Assembly: GCF_006716745.1 (NCBI RefSeq)
Contig: NZ_VFPP01000001.1
Span: 7,141,386-7,205,385 of the forward strand
Direction of reading: 5' to 3'
DNA from: Saccharothrix saharensis
GTDB lineage: Bacteria; Actinomycetota; Actinomycetes; Mycobacteriales; Pseudonocardiaceae
DNA: 64,000 bases
Shown here: positions 46,633 through 54,784 of the stretch, in pieces
Layout: the number at the start of each line of letters is the position of its first letter
Numbering within the stretch: position 1 is the first letter of the stretch
Position numbers and translations under genes: made by a program
Notes under the pieces: model-generated
Database searches by the model: none
Seen by the model: the letters and a program-made list of their open reading frames with translations, nothing else
What the model was told of the DNA's origin: nothing

Positions 46633-46722
46633 TGTGATTGACACGCACCTTACCCGCGGTGGTCCACGGTCGGCAGTCGACCGGGTACTCTGTGGCGTCA
46701 CCTGCCTGACAGCGAGGAAGAA

Positions 46723-46956
46723 ATGATCCTGTTCCTGCAGATCCTGTTGATCGTCTCCAGTCTGCTGCTGATCCTGCTCGTGCTCCTGCACCGCGGGCGC
46801 GGCGGCGGTCTTTCCTCGTTGTTCGGCGGCGGTATGCAGTCCAGCCTGTCCGGTTCCAGCGTGGTGGAGAAGAACCTCGACCGGCTGACGTTGTTCGTCG
46901 GCGCGATCTGGGTCATCGCCATCGTGGGCATCGGGCTGTTGATGAAGGTCAACTGA
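46723..46956 (+). CDS. secG: Preprotein translocase subunit SecG
   Basis: 77 residues with two membrane helices (about 2-21 and 54-73) and the Gly-rich cytoplasmic loop GRGGGLSSLFGGGMQ typical of SecG. It assists SecYE in protein export. GAGGAAG precedes the ATG. It follows tpiA as in other actinobacteria. Confidence 0.95.
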   Translation: MILFLQILLIVSSLLLILLVLLHRGRGGGLSSLFGGGMQSSLSGSSVVEKNLDRLTLFVGAIWVIAIVGIGLLMKVN

Positions 46957-47030
46957 CACAGGTCGGCGGGCGCCGGCGGCGTCGGCCGACACGGACACAG
47001 GGAAACCACGTGGTGGGGGTGTGAGGGTCG

Positions 47031-47375
47031 ATGGCTGGTGGTAACGCGATTCGCGGTACCCGCGTCGGCGCAGGCCCGATGGGCGAATCGGAGCGCGGCG
47101 AGTCCGCGCCCCGACGTCGGGTGTCGTACTGGTGCGCGAACGCGCACGAGTCTCGGCCGTCGTTCGCGGTCGAAGCCGAGATCCCGGAGAACTGGGACTG
47201 CCCCCGGTGCGGTCTGCCGGCCGGGCGCGACGAGCAGGCTCCACCTGCTCCGCCGCGCAACGAGCCGTACAAGACGCACCTGGCGTACGTGAAGGAGCGG
47301 CGCTCCGACGCGGACGGTGAAGCGATCCTCGAAGAGGCGCTCACCAAGCTGCGCAAGCAGCGCGAAGAGCCCTAG
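47031..47375 (+). CDS. rbpA: RNA polymerase-binding protein RbpA
   Basis: 114 residues with the RbpA core: ATYWCANAHE-type segment SYWCANAHESRPSF, a Cys pair CPRCG, and the C-terminal sigma-binding helix (EAILEEALTKLRKQR). RbpA binds principal sigma factors and stabilises open promoter complexes in actinobacteria. It begins with GGNAIRGTRVGAGP, the usual N-terminal tail. A strong terminator follows. Confidence 0.95.
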   Translation: MAGGNAIRGTRVGAGPMGESERGESAPRRRVSYWCANAHESRPSFAVEAEIPENWDCPRCGLPAGRDEQAPPAPPRNEPYKTHLAYVKERRSDADGEAILEEALTKLRKQREEP

Positions 47376-47397
47376 TCAGGCTCTGGCGACAACGGCA

Positions 47398-47432
47398 CGA
47401 CGGCCCCCGCGGAACTCCCGCGGGGGCCGTCG
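47398..47432. terminator. Bidirectional terminator after rbpA
   Basis: CGACGGCCCCCGCGG pairs with CGCGGGGGCCGTCG around AACTCC, a nearly perfect 14-bp GC stem. It separates rbpA from the convergent Thr-rich protein gene. Confidence 0.8.
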
Positions 47433-47456
47433 CACGTCCAGGCCGCGCTCGCCGAC

Positions 47457-48374
47457 CTAACCGCGCTTGGCGAACAGGCCCGCGAACTGGCGCCGGACCA
47501 GGATCGCGCCCACCAGCACGAAGAACACCAGGACCACCAGGGTGGACGACGAGCCGCCCGTGGAACTGGTCAACGCCACGTCCACGCTGCCCACCAGCAC
47601 CACACCGCAGTCGGCCCGGATCACGTGGCGACCCGGCTGGATCATGGTGAACTCGACCCTCGTGCTGAACGTGCCCGAGTCGTTCGCGATCGCCGTGCCG
47701 ACGTCCTCGCCCAACGCGCTGAGCCGCACCGGCGAACCCGGGTCGCAGCCCGTGCCCGTGGCGGTCAACGGGTCACCCGGCTGGATGTTGTCCTTGTCCA
47801 ACGTCAACGCCCCGTCACCGTCGTACGGCGTCACGGTCGTGCTCGTGGCCGGCGCGGAGCTGTCCGTCGTCGTCGTGGTCGTAGTGGTGGTCGTGGTCGT
47901 CGGTCGGGTCGTAGTGGTGGTCGTCGGCGGGCGCGTGGTGGTCGTCGTGGTCACCGGAGCGGTGGTGGTCGTGGTGACCGGGGGAGCGGTGGTGGTCGTG
48001 GTCGGCCTCGGCGTCACCGTGAAGCTGTCCGACGGGTTCGACGTCGCCGCGCACACCGGCCGCGCCGTGACCCGGTGCCCGCCCACACCGGCGTTCGCCG
48101 GCACCGTCGCCGACGCCGAGCCCGCACCGCGCCCCGAGTGCCGGCCGCTGCCGATCACCGTGCCGCCGTCCCAGAGGATCCGCACGGTGTAGTCCGAGCA
48201 GTCCGGGTCGAGGTACACGCCGGTCCAGCTCACCGTGAACGAGCTCCCCGGCGGACCCGAATCCGGGTTCGCCGTCGCGACGCCCTGCTGCCGCGCCGAT
48301 ACCGGTGCCGCTACAAGCGCCGTAACGGCACACGTCAAGGCACCGAGTAGAGCTAGTGTTCCTGCCGATCGCAT
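47457..48374 (-). CDS. Membrane-anchored protein with Thr-rich stalk
   Basis: 305 residues: a signal peptide (1-27), an Ig/TIG-like domain (about 30-120), a Thr/Pro stalk of about 55 residues made almost only of T with few P, V and R, a second Ig-like domain (about 185-270, DKDNIQPGDPLTATGTGCDPG), and a C-terminal membrane helix with a basic tail (STLVVLVFFVLVGAILV). Such stalks span the cell wall and are often glycosylated. Its start is 44 bases from the divergent membrane protein gene, so the two may share regulation. Function unknown. Confidence 0.8.
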   Translation of the reverse strand: MRSAGTLALLGALTCAVTALVAAPVSARQQGVATANPDSGPPGSSFTVSWTGVYLDPDCSDYTVRILWDGGTVIGSGRHSGRGAGSASATVPANAGVGGHRVTARPVCAATSNPSDSFTVTPRPTTTTTAPPVTTTTTAPVTTTTTTRPPTTTTTTRPTTTTTTTTTTTTDSSAPATSTTVTPYDGDGALTLDKDNIQPGDPLTATGTGCDPGSPVRLSALGEDVGTAIANDSGTFSTRVEFTMIQPGRHVIRADCGVVLVGSVDVALTSSTGGSSSTLVVLVFFVLVGAILVRRQFAGLFAKRG

Positions 48375-48418
48375 TCCGACTCCCGGACCAGTCCGCTACC
48401 CACCGACGAGGTGCCCTT

Positions 48419-49207
48419 GTGAGACGCATTATGAGCAGCGTCGGTTTACTGCTCCTGTGCGGGATCTTCCTCGGCGTCGTCCCCGCCCACGCCGCCGAGG
48501 ACGCGGTCACCCTCGACGCCACGGTGGACGGCACCCCGGTCGGCGAGGACGAGCTGCTGCTCGACCCGGCCCGCTCCTCCCTCATCACCGTGACCGTCCA
48601 CAACGGAACGAACACGGTGCGGCACATCAAGACGATCCGGCTGTCCGGCACGGCGCTGGCGCTGACGTTCTTCTCCTACGACACGACCGTGCCGTTCGAC
48701 GTGCCGGCGAAGCAGAGCGTCACCCGCGGGTTCGTGCTCGACCTCGGGCAGCTCGGCGGACAGGCGACCGGCCTGCTGCCCACCGAGCTGGAGGTGCTCG
48801 ACACCAACCGGGAACTGGTCGCGTCGATCGGCGTCACCGGTGACGTCCGCGGGTCGATGTGGTCGGTGTACGGGGTGTTCGGGTTGGCCGTGTTCGGGCT
48901 GACGGCGCTGGCGTGGACCGGGGCGCTCGTCGCGCTGGCCCGCCGGCGACTGCCCGCGAACCGGTGGCAGCGGGCCATGCGGTTCCTGCCCGCCGGTGTC
49001 GGCACCGGGCTCGTCGCGGTCATCTCGCTGTCCGTGCTGCGGATCATGCCGCCGTCACCCGCCGCGGAGATCCCGTTCATCCTCGGCGCGGCGGCGGCCG
49101 CGTTCGCCCTCGGCTACCTGACACCGCACCCGGACGTGGACGACTTCCCCCTCGACCCCGAGAGCACGCAGCGCATCACGCGGCCGTTGCCCGGCGGTGT
49201 GGCGTGA
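48419..49207 (+). CDS. Membrane protein with extracytoplasmic Ig-like domain
   Basis: About 262 residues: a signal peptide (to about residue 25, ending PAHA), a beta-rich external domain (27-145), then three membrane helices (about 150-173, 190-209, 218-235) and a short acidic tail. I recognise no enzyme motif. The GTG has GAGG eight bases upstream; an ATG 12 bases on is possible. Its stop overlaps the Ser/Thr kinase gene by GTGA, so it may present or sense something for the kinase. Confidence 0.75.
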   Translation: MRRIMSSVGLLLLCGIFLGVVPAHAAEDAVTLDATVDGTPVGEDELLLDPARSSLITVTVHNGTNTVRHIKTIRLSGTALALTFFSYDTTVPFDVPAKQSVTRGFVLDLGQLGGQATGLLPTELEVLDTNRELVASIGVTGDVRGSMWSVYGVFGLAVFGLTALAWTGALVALARRRLPANRWQRAMRFLPAGVGTGLVAVISLSVLRIMPPSPAAEIPFILGAAAAAFALGYLTPHPDVDDFPLDPESTQRITRPLPGGVA

Positions 49208-50991
49208 CGGTGTCGGCGAACGTGGTCGCGGCGCTGCCGCAGTACGACCTCGGCGCCGAGGTCGGGCGCGGGGGGATGGGTGTGGTGTACGCGGCCGTGC
49301 ACCGGCCCCTGGGGCGGGCGGTGGCGGTGAAGCGGCTGCCCGGCGTGCTCGCTTCGGACGAGCGGATGAGCGCCCGTTTCGCGCACGAGGCGCGGCTGCT
49401 GGCGCGGCTCGACCACCCGCACATCGTGCCGGTGTACGACTACGTCCAGGACCGCGGCGAGCACCTGCTGGTGATGGAGAAGCTCGACGGTGGCACGGTG
49501 TGGTCGAAGTTCACCGGTTCAGGTGTCACGCCCGCGATGTCGTGTGCTTACGGGTTGGCGATGCTGTCCGGGTTGCACGCGGCGCACGAGGCCGGGGTGC
49601 TGCACCTGGACGTGAAGCCGAAGAACCTGCTGTTCACCGCCGGCGGGGTGTTGAAGGTCGCCGATTTCGGGATCTCGCAGGTGGTGAGCGAGGGCGCGAC
49701 GCTCGTGACGCACGGCGGGCAGGTGCTCGGGACGCCCGCTTACCTGGCCCCGGAGCAGGCGTTGGGCAACCCGCTGAGCCCGGCGGCCGACGTCTACGGT
49801 GCGGCGACGGTGCTGTACGAGCTGCTGAGCGGCCGGTTGCCGTTCGACAGCGGGGGTGGGGCGCTGGCGATGATCCAGCGTCACGTCTACCACCAACCCC
49901 GTCCCCTGATCGAGGTACCTGATCCACTCGCCGGAGTGATCATGCGGGGCATTGAACGCGACCCCGCGTCCCGCTACCGCAACGCGGAAACCTTCGCCGT
50001 CGACCTGGCCGCTGCCGCCGCCGAGGTCTTCGGCCGGGACTGGCTGCTGCGCCTGGGCACCCCGATCCACCTGACCCCGCACGTCGCCGCCGCCACCACC
50101 CGCCCCGGACCCGCGCCATCGACCGTTCCGATCCCCGGCGCCCCCTCGTCCACCCTCACCACCCCCGGCCTCCCTCCTCCCGGCCACGCCCACCCCCGGG
50201 AGACCCTCGACATCCCCGTCCGCGCCACCCTCACCGACACCCCACCGCCGCCGGTGCACCTGGGCGCGGAACCCCTCGTCCCCGCCTCCCAGCTCCTGAC
50301 CACCCCCAAACCCACCCGCCGGCCGGCCCTGACCGCCGCCCTGACCGCGGCCCTGCTGCTCGCCCTCCCTTTCACCGTCCCGGCCCGCGACCTGCCGATC
50401 CACACGGCCGACCTGACCAAACCCCTCACCCTGGGCCACGGCGACCCCACCACCGCCCACCTGACCGTGACCGCCGCCGGCATCACCCTGGCCGACGTCC
50501 CCGCCGTCACCACCACACCCACATCCCCCGACACCCCCACACCCGGGACGTCCACCGCCGGGACGTCCGTCCCTGAGACGTCCCCGCTGACCTTCGAACT
50601 GCCGGGCGCGAGCCGGTGGATCGTCGGCGGTGCGGCGGTGGCGACGGTGACGTCCGACGGCCAGTCCACCGACTACTCCCTCCAGCCACTCGCCCACCCG
50701 ATGATCAGCATCATGGGCGCGGGGAGCGCGGTGCTGCTGCTGTTCACGCTCGCGTACCTCGAGTCGATCCTGCGATCGCTGCGGCGGCGTCCGGCAGGCA
50801 CCGGCTCGGGCTCGGGCTCGGTGGTCGTGGCGGCACCTCTGGGGTTCGGGCTCGGCGTGGCGGTGTGGCTCCTGCCGTCCGTGCTGCTGCGTCACGCACC
50901 CGACCTGTGGCCGGCGCTCGTGTGCGGTGGGCTGGGTGCGGTGGCGGCGGTGTGCACGGCGGTGGTGGCTCGGCGTTCGGCGTTGCGCTGA
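49204..50991 (+). CDS. Membrane Ser/Thr protein kinase
   Basis: 595 residues. The kinase domain (about 14-275) has the Gly loop GRGGMGVVY (21-29), Lys43, the catalytic loop HLDVKPKN (134-141; the usual HRD Arg is Leu), DFG (154-156) and APE (182-184). A Pro/Thr-rich linker (295-370) leads to four hydrophobic segments (about 377-392, 502-520, 541-562, 569-590) with an external Thr-rich domain between the first two. The Leu in HLD suggests activation without the usual activation-loop phosphorylation. It is coupled to the membrane protein before it. Confidence 0.88.
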   Translation: MTVSANVVAALPQYDLGAEVGRGGMGVVYAAVHRPLGRAVAVKRLPGVLASDERMSARFAHEARLLARLDHPHIVPVYDYVQDRGEHLLVMEKLDGGTVWSKFTGSGVTPAMSCAYGLAMLSGLHAAHEAGVLHLDVKPKNLLFTAGGVLKVADFGISQVVSEGATLVTHGGQVLGTPAYLAPEQALGNPLSPAADVYGAATVLYELLSGRLPFDSGGGALAMIQRHVYHQPRPLIEVPDPLAGVIMRGIERDPASRYRNAETFAVDLAAAAAEVFGRDWLLRLGTPIHLTPHVAAATTRPGPAPSTVPIPGAPSSTLTTPGLPPPGHAHPRETLDIPVRATLTDTPPPPVHLGAEPLVPASQLLTTPKPTRRPALTAALTAALLLALPFTVPARDLPIHTADLTKPLTLGHGDPTTAHLTVTAAGITLADVPAVTTTPTSPDTPTPGTSTAGTSVPETSPLTFELPGASRWIVGGAAVATVTSDGQSTDYSLQPLAHPMISIMGAGSAVLLLFTLAYLESILRSLRRRPAGTGSGSGSVVVAAPLGFGLGVAVWLLPSVLLRHAPDLWPALVCGGLGAVAAVCTAVVARRSALR

Positions 50992-51334
50992 CGGCCGGCT
51001 CGCCGCGGGCGTTGGGCTGACGGCCGGCTCTGCGTTGACGGCGCGCGGTCTGCTGGAGGTTGGCTGCGCCCGCGGCTGGCGGCGGCTGGCGGTCGCTGAC
51101 GGCCGGCGGCGCTGGTCGGCGGTGACTGGCGGGTAGCGATGGGCCGGCGGGGGCTGGTGACTGGGCTCCGAGTTGGCGGCTGGCGGTGGTGGCGTCGGGG
51201 TGAGCGGGAACTCGGGAGCCGTGGGGCGGGGGTCGGGTGGCGGTCCTCGTTGTTTCAACCGACGTTCGAGATTCGGGATAACGGCGTTTTGGTCGATGGC
51301 AGACCCAGGTTCACCCGGTAGGGGACGGGGTGGG
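50992..51334. other. GC-rich low-complexity intergenic region
   Basis: About 340 bases without a supportable gene. The first half is made of imperfect repeats of CTGACGGCCGGC and GGCTGGCGG. Short frames in it are rich in Gly, Arg and Trp and look like noise. A less GC-rich stretch near 51250-51300 (TTGTTTCAACCG, GGGATAACGG) could be promoter remnants. No terminator is obvious for the convergent kinase genes. Confidence 0.6.
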
Positions 51335-52624
51335 TCAGGGTTCCAGAGTTCTGACCAGGGGGAACGTGACCTTGACGGCGAAGCCGCCGCTGTCCGTCGG
51401 GCCGGCTTCGAGTTCGCCGTCCAGCAGCGCGGCACGCTCCCGCAGCCCCACCAGGCCATGACCGCCGCTGGGCAGCGTCACGCCGTCCACCGACCCCTCC
51501 GGAGCGTCGTTGCGCACCTCCACCCGCAACTGATCGGCATCCGCGACCACCACCACGGCGGTCGGGGCGCCGCACGCGTGCTTGCGCACGTTCGTCAACG
51601 CCTCCTGCACCGTCCGGTACGCCGCGCCCGACACCGGGGCCGGCAGGTCGGCCACCGGGCCCTGCACGGTCAGCGTCGCCGGAATGCCCGCCGAGCTCAC
51701 CAACTGCGCCAGGTCCTCGATGCGCGGCTGGGGTGAGTCGTCGCCGTTGGTCGTCCGCAACACGCTCACCAGTTGCCGCAGCTCGTCCAACGTCCTCGTG
51801 CTCAACATCCGGATCGTCCCGGCGACCTGCTTGGCGTTCGGATCGGCCGCCGCCACGCGCAGCGCACCCGCCTGCATCGCGATCAAGCTCACCTGGTGCG
51901 ACACGACGTCGTGCATCTCCCGCGCCAACCGCGCCCGCTCGTCCGCCCGCACCGCGTGGGCGTGCAGCATCCGTTCCCGCTCCCGGCTCGCGGCCAGTTC
52001 GGAGATCCGCGCCGACAACTCCTCCCGCGCGTGCGCCAGCAACCCGATCGCGATCGGCATCCCCGCGACGATGCACCCGTAGATCGCGTTGTGCACGTGC
52101 GTCTTCCAGTCCAGCCCCAGGAACTCCTCCGGCGGCCACACGAAGAACCGGCTCAGCCACACCAGCGCGGCACCGACGTAGGTCTGCGCCGACAGCAGCT
52201 TCTGCCGCGCCAGCACCCCGAGCGCGATCATCGCCGCCAACTGCGCCCACCCCGCCAGGAACCCGGGCACGGTGATCAGCACGACCAGGAACGGGAACCG
52301 CCGGCACAACGCCACGGCGGCCACCGAGATGGCCGACAGCACGTAGTTGTACCCCTCGGCCTCGGGCACGACCCGCAGCCACACGTCCAGCGCCGCGATG
52401 CCGACGGCCGCCACGTCGAACGCCAGCCGCCGGTGCCGCCCGGACAGCCGACCGAGCACCCGCCCGAACGACCCGGCGAAGGCAGCACGCCGCACCCGTT
52501 CGGTCGGAACGCCGTTGACCCGACCGCTCGGCAGCCTCTCGACAGCGTTGCCGGCCAGGGTCCGACCTCCTGTGTCAGCTATCCGCCGGTCCTCACCGTA
52601 CTGCGCTGTCATCGCGCTTGGCAT
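51335..52624 (-). CDS. NarL/DesK-type sensor histidine kinase, no response regulator beside it
   Basis: About 429 residues. Several membrane helices (about 60-190) precede a coiled segment, then the HisKA_3 dimerisation box (ERARLAREMHDVVSHQVSLIA) with the phosphorylated His in EMHD, and a HATPase domain (EALTNVRKHA, then GHGLVGLRERAALLDG). Kinases of this family normally sit beside a LuxR-type response regulator, and none is within several kilobases here. The ATG with a GGCGGG-type site upstream is preferred to a start 90 bases earlier. Confidence 0.88.
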   Translation of the reverse strand: MPSAMTAQYGEDRRIADTGGRTLAGNAVERLPSGRVNGVPTERVRRAAFAGSFGRVLGRLSGRHRRLAFDVAAVGIAALDVWLRVVPEAEGYNYVLSAISVAAVALCRRFPFLVVLITVPGFLAGWAQLAAMIALGVLARQKLLSAQTYVGAALVWLSRFFVWPPEEFLGLDWKTHVHNAIYGCIVAGMPIAIGLLAHAREELSARISELAASRERERMLHAHAVRADERARLAREMHDVVSHQVSLIAMQAGALRVAAADPNAKQVAGTIRMLSTRTLDELRQLVSVLRTTNGDDSPQPRIEDLAQLVSSAGIPATLTVQGPVADLPAPVSGAAYRTVQEALTNVRKHACGAPTAVVVVADADQLRVEVRNDAPEGSVDGVTLPSGGHGLVGLRERAALLDGELEAGPTDSGGFAVKVTFPLVRTLEP

Positions 52625-52799
52625 GACCCGCCTTTCCGCCCCGACGTGCGTCGATCCCGCCCGCTCACCCTTCGAGATGCTCTGACTACCCGAAAGGGAC
52701 GGCCGGCGCCGCACAAAATTGCGAGCGCGAACGTCCGGTCAGCGGACAACGTGCGTGGCTGCCGACGACGAGTGCGCGAAGTCACCCCGGGAACGTCAA

Positions 52800-52833
52800 C
52801 TGCCGCCGTGCCCGGGGTGGGCGACGGCGGCAG
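52800..52833 (-). terminator. Terminator of the pentose phosphate operon
   Basis: CTGCCGCCGT pairs with ACGGCGGCAG around a 14-base loop, 18 bases after the pgl stop on the reverse strand. There is no clear T tract. Confidence 0.55.
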
Positions 52834-52850
52834 TGGATCGCGCGGGACGG

Positions 52851-53606
52851 TCAGGGGGTGGCCGGCACCTCGGCGGCGGCCGCCGTGTCGAGCAGCCACA
52901 GCGTGCGCCGCAGACCGCGCGCGCCGGCGGCGGGCAGCCGAACCTCGTCCTCGTCGGTCAGGCCGGTGGCCACGGCGGCGGCCTTCGCCGCGCCGGTCGT
53001 GATCAGCCACACCTCCCGCGCCGCGCGGATCGCGGGCAGGGTGAGGCTCACCCGGGTCGGCGGCGGCTTCGGGCAGTCGCGCACCGCGACGACCGGGCGC
53101 TCCCGCTCCCGCACCGCCGGGGACCCGGGGAAGATCGAGGCCACGTGCCCCTCCTCCCCGACACCGAGCAGGCACACGTCGAACGACGGCACGGACCCGT
53201 CCGGGCCCGCGGCGGCGAGCACGTCGGCGTACGCCGCGGCGGCCGCCTCCGGGTCGTCGCCGAACCGCCCGTCCGACGGCTCCATCACGTGCACGCGCCC
53301 GGCGGGCACCGGCACGTGGTCCAGCAACGCCTCCCGCGCCTGGGTCTCGTTGCGCTCGGGGTGCCCGGAGGGCAGGAACCGCTCGTCGCCCCAGTACAGG
53401 TCGACCCGGCTCCAGTCCACCGCGTCGCGGGCGGGCGTGGCGCGCAGGTGCTCCAGCACGGCGATGCCGGTCCGCCCGCCGGTGAGCACCAGCGACGCCG
53501 ACCCGCGCGCGGCCTGCGCGTCGACCAGGCTGGTCACCAGGCGGGCGGCCGTGGCGGCGGCGAGCAGCTCGCCGTCACGGTGCACCACCACCTCGGGACG
53601 GCTCAC
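52851..53606 (-). CDS. pgl: 6-phosphogluconolactonase
   Basis: 251 residues of the DevB/SOL family: VLTGGRTGIAVLEHL, DLYWGDERFLPSGHPERN, LLGVGEEGHVASIFPGS. It hydrolyses the Zwf product to 6-phosphogluconate. It is the last gene of tkt-tal-pgi-zwf-opcA-pgl and overlaps opcA by GTGA. Confidence 0.95.
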   Translation of the reverse strand: MSRPEVVVHRDGELLAAATAARLVTSLVDAQAARGSASLVLTGGRTGIAVLEHLRATPARDAVDWSRVDLYWGDERFLPSGHPERNETQAREALLDHVPVPAGRVHVMEPSDGRFGDDPEAAAAAYADVLAAAGPDGSVPSFDVCLLGVGEEGHVASIFPGSPAVRERERPVVAVRDCPKPPPTRVSLTLPAIRAAREVWLITTGAAKAAAVATGLTDEDEVRLPAAGARGLRRTLWLLDTAAAAEVPATP

Positions 53607-54784
53607 GAGCCCGCCTTCGCCTTCGTCGCCTTCGCGGCCGCCTTGGGAGCCGAGGACTTCGGGGTCGACGCCTTGGCCGCCGAAGCCTTCGCACCGGCGG
53701 TCTTCGCCGGTGCCTTCGCGGGCTTGCCGTCCACCTTGCCGTCCACCGAACCCGGAGCCGAGGCCGGAGCCGAAGCGCCGGCGTCACCGTCGGACTTCGC
53801 CTTGCCGGCAGCGGACGTGGCACGCGCGGGCTTGCGGGGTGCGGCGGCGGTCTTGGTCGGCGTCCGACCGCGCACCACCTTGCCCAGCGACCGCAACGCC
53901 GCCTCGTACACCTCGTCCGGGTCGAGCCGGCGCAGCTCCTCGGCCAGGCAGTCCCTGACCTGCCGGCGCTGCAACGCCACCCGCCGCTCCGGCTGGCCCG
54001 GCTGCGTCAACGTGCCGACCTTGCCGTCCGGGCGGGACAGCTCCACCACGCCGGACCGGCGCTCCAGCCGCACGTCCACGATGCCCTCGCCGCGCGTGGC
54101 CCGGGCCCGCTTCACGGGGACCCGCAGGCACCCGGCGAGCCACGCGGCCAGCAGGTCGGTCGACGGCGAGTCGCTCTCCCCGCTCACCTCGGCCTCGGTG
54201 ACCTTCTCGTACGGCGGCAGGTCGAACGCCGACGCGAGCATCGCCCGCCACAGCGTCAACCGCGTCCACGCCAGGTCCGTGTCACCGGGCGTGTAACCGG
54301 TGCGGCGCTGCTCCAACGCCTTGATCGGGTTCTTCTCGGCCGCCGCGTCGGTGATCCGGCGCTGCGCGAGCTGACCGATCGGGTCCTCCGCGGGCACGGC
54401 GGGGGCCTCGTTCGGCCACCACGCCACCACCGGGGTGTCCGGCAGCAGCAGCGGCACGACGCACGAAGCGCCCTCGTTGGCCAGCTCGCCGTACAGGCGC
54501 AGCACGATGACCTCGGACGCACCCGCGTCACCGCCGACGCGGATCTGCGCGTCGAGCCGGGGCGCGGCCTTGCGGGCACCGCGCGCCACCACGATCACGC
54601 GGCACGGGTGCTCGCGGCTGGCGTCGTTGGCCGCGTCGATCGCCTCTTCGGTCTTGGTGCCGTCGTCGGTCACGATGACCAGCGTCAGCACCCGGCCGAG
54701 GGTGACCGCGCCACCTTCCTCGCGCAGCCGCACGAGCTTGCTGTTGACCTGCGACGTGGTGGTCGAGGGCAGGTCGATGATCAC
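53603..54784 (-). CDS. opcA: OpcA, glucose-6-phosphate dehydrogenase assembly protein, with long basic tail
   Basis: 393 residues. The first about 305 match OpcA (VTDDGTKTEEAIDAANDAS, PLLLPDTPVVAWWPNEAP, RRITDAA), which in cyanobacteria and actinobacteria supports Zwf assembly and redox control. Residues 306-393 form an Ala/Lys/Pro-rich tail (KSSAPKAAAKATKAKAGS at the end) like that of histone H1 or mycobacterial HupB. I recall the mycobacterial protein as about 300 residues, so this tail is an addition. GTG overlaps the zwf stop. Confidence 0.93.
   Translation of the reverse strand: MIIDLPSTTTSQVNSKLVRLREEGGAVTLGRVLTLVIVTDDGTKTEEAIDAANDASREHPCRVIVVARGARKAAPRLDAQIRVGGDAGASEVIVLRLYGELANEGASCVVPLLLPDTPVVAWWPNEAPAVPAEDPIGQLAQRRITDAAAEKNPIKALEQRRTGYTPGDTDLAWTRLTLWRAMLASAFDLPPYEKVTEAEVSGESDSPSTDLLAAWLAGCLRVPVKRARATRGEGIVDVRLERRSGVVELSRPDGKVGTLTQPGQPERRVALQRRQVRDCLAEELRRLDPDEVYEAALRSLGKVVRGRTPTKTAAAPRKPARATSAAGKAKSDGDAGASAPASAPGSVDGKVDGKPAKAPAKTAGAKASAAKASTPKSSAPKAAAKATKAKAGS

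Noticed and set aside
47870-48005. Dense GTGGTCGTGGT-type repeat that looks like a DNA satellite
   Set aside because: On the reverse strand it is the in-frame Thr-rich stalk of a secreted protein, so the repetition comes from threonine codons.
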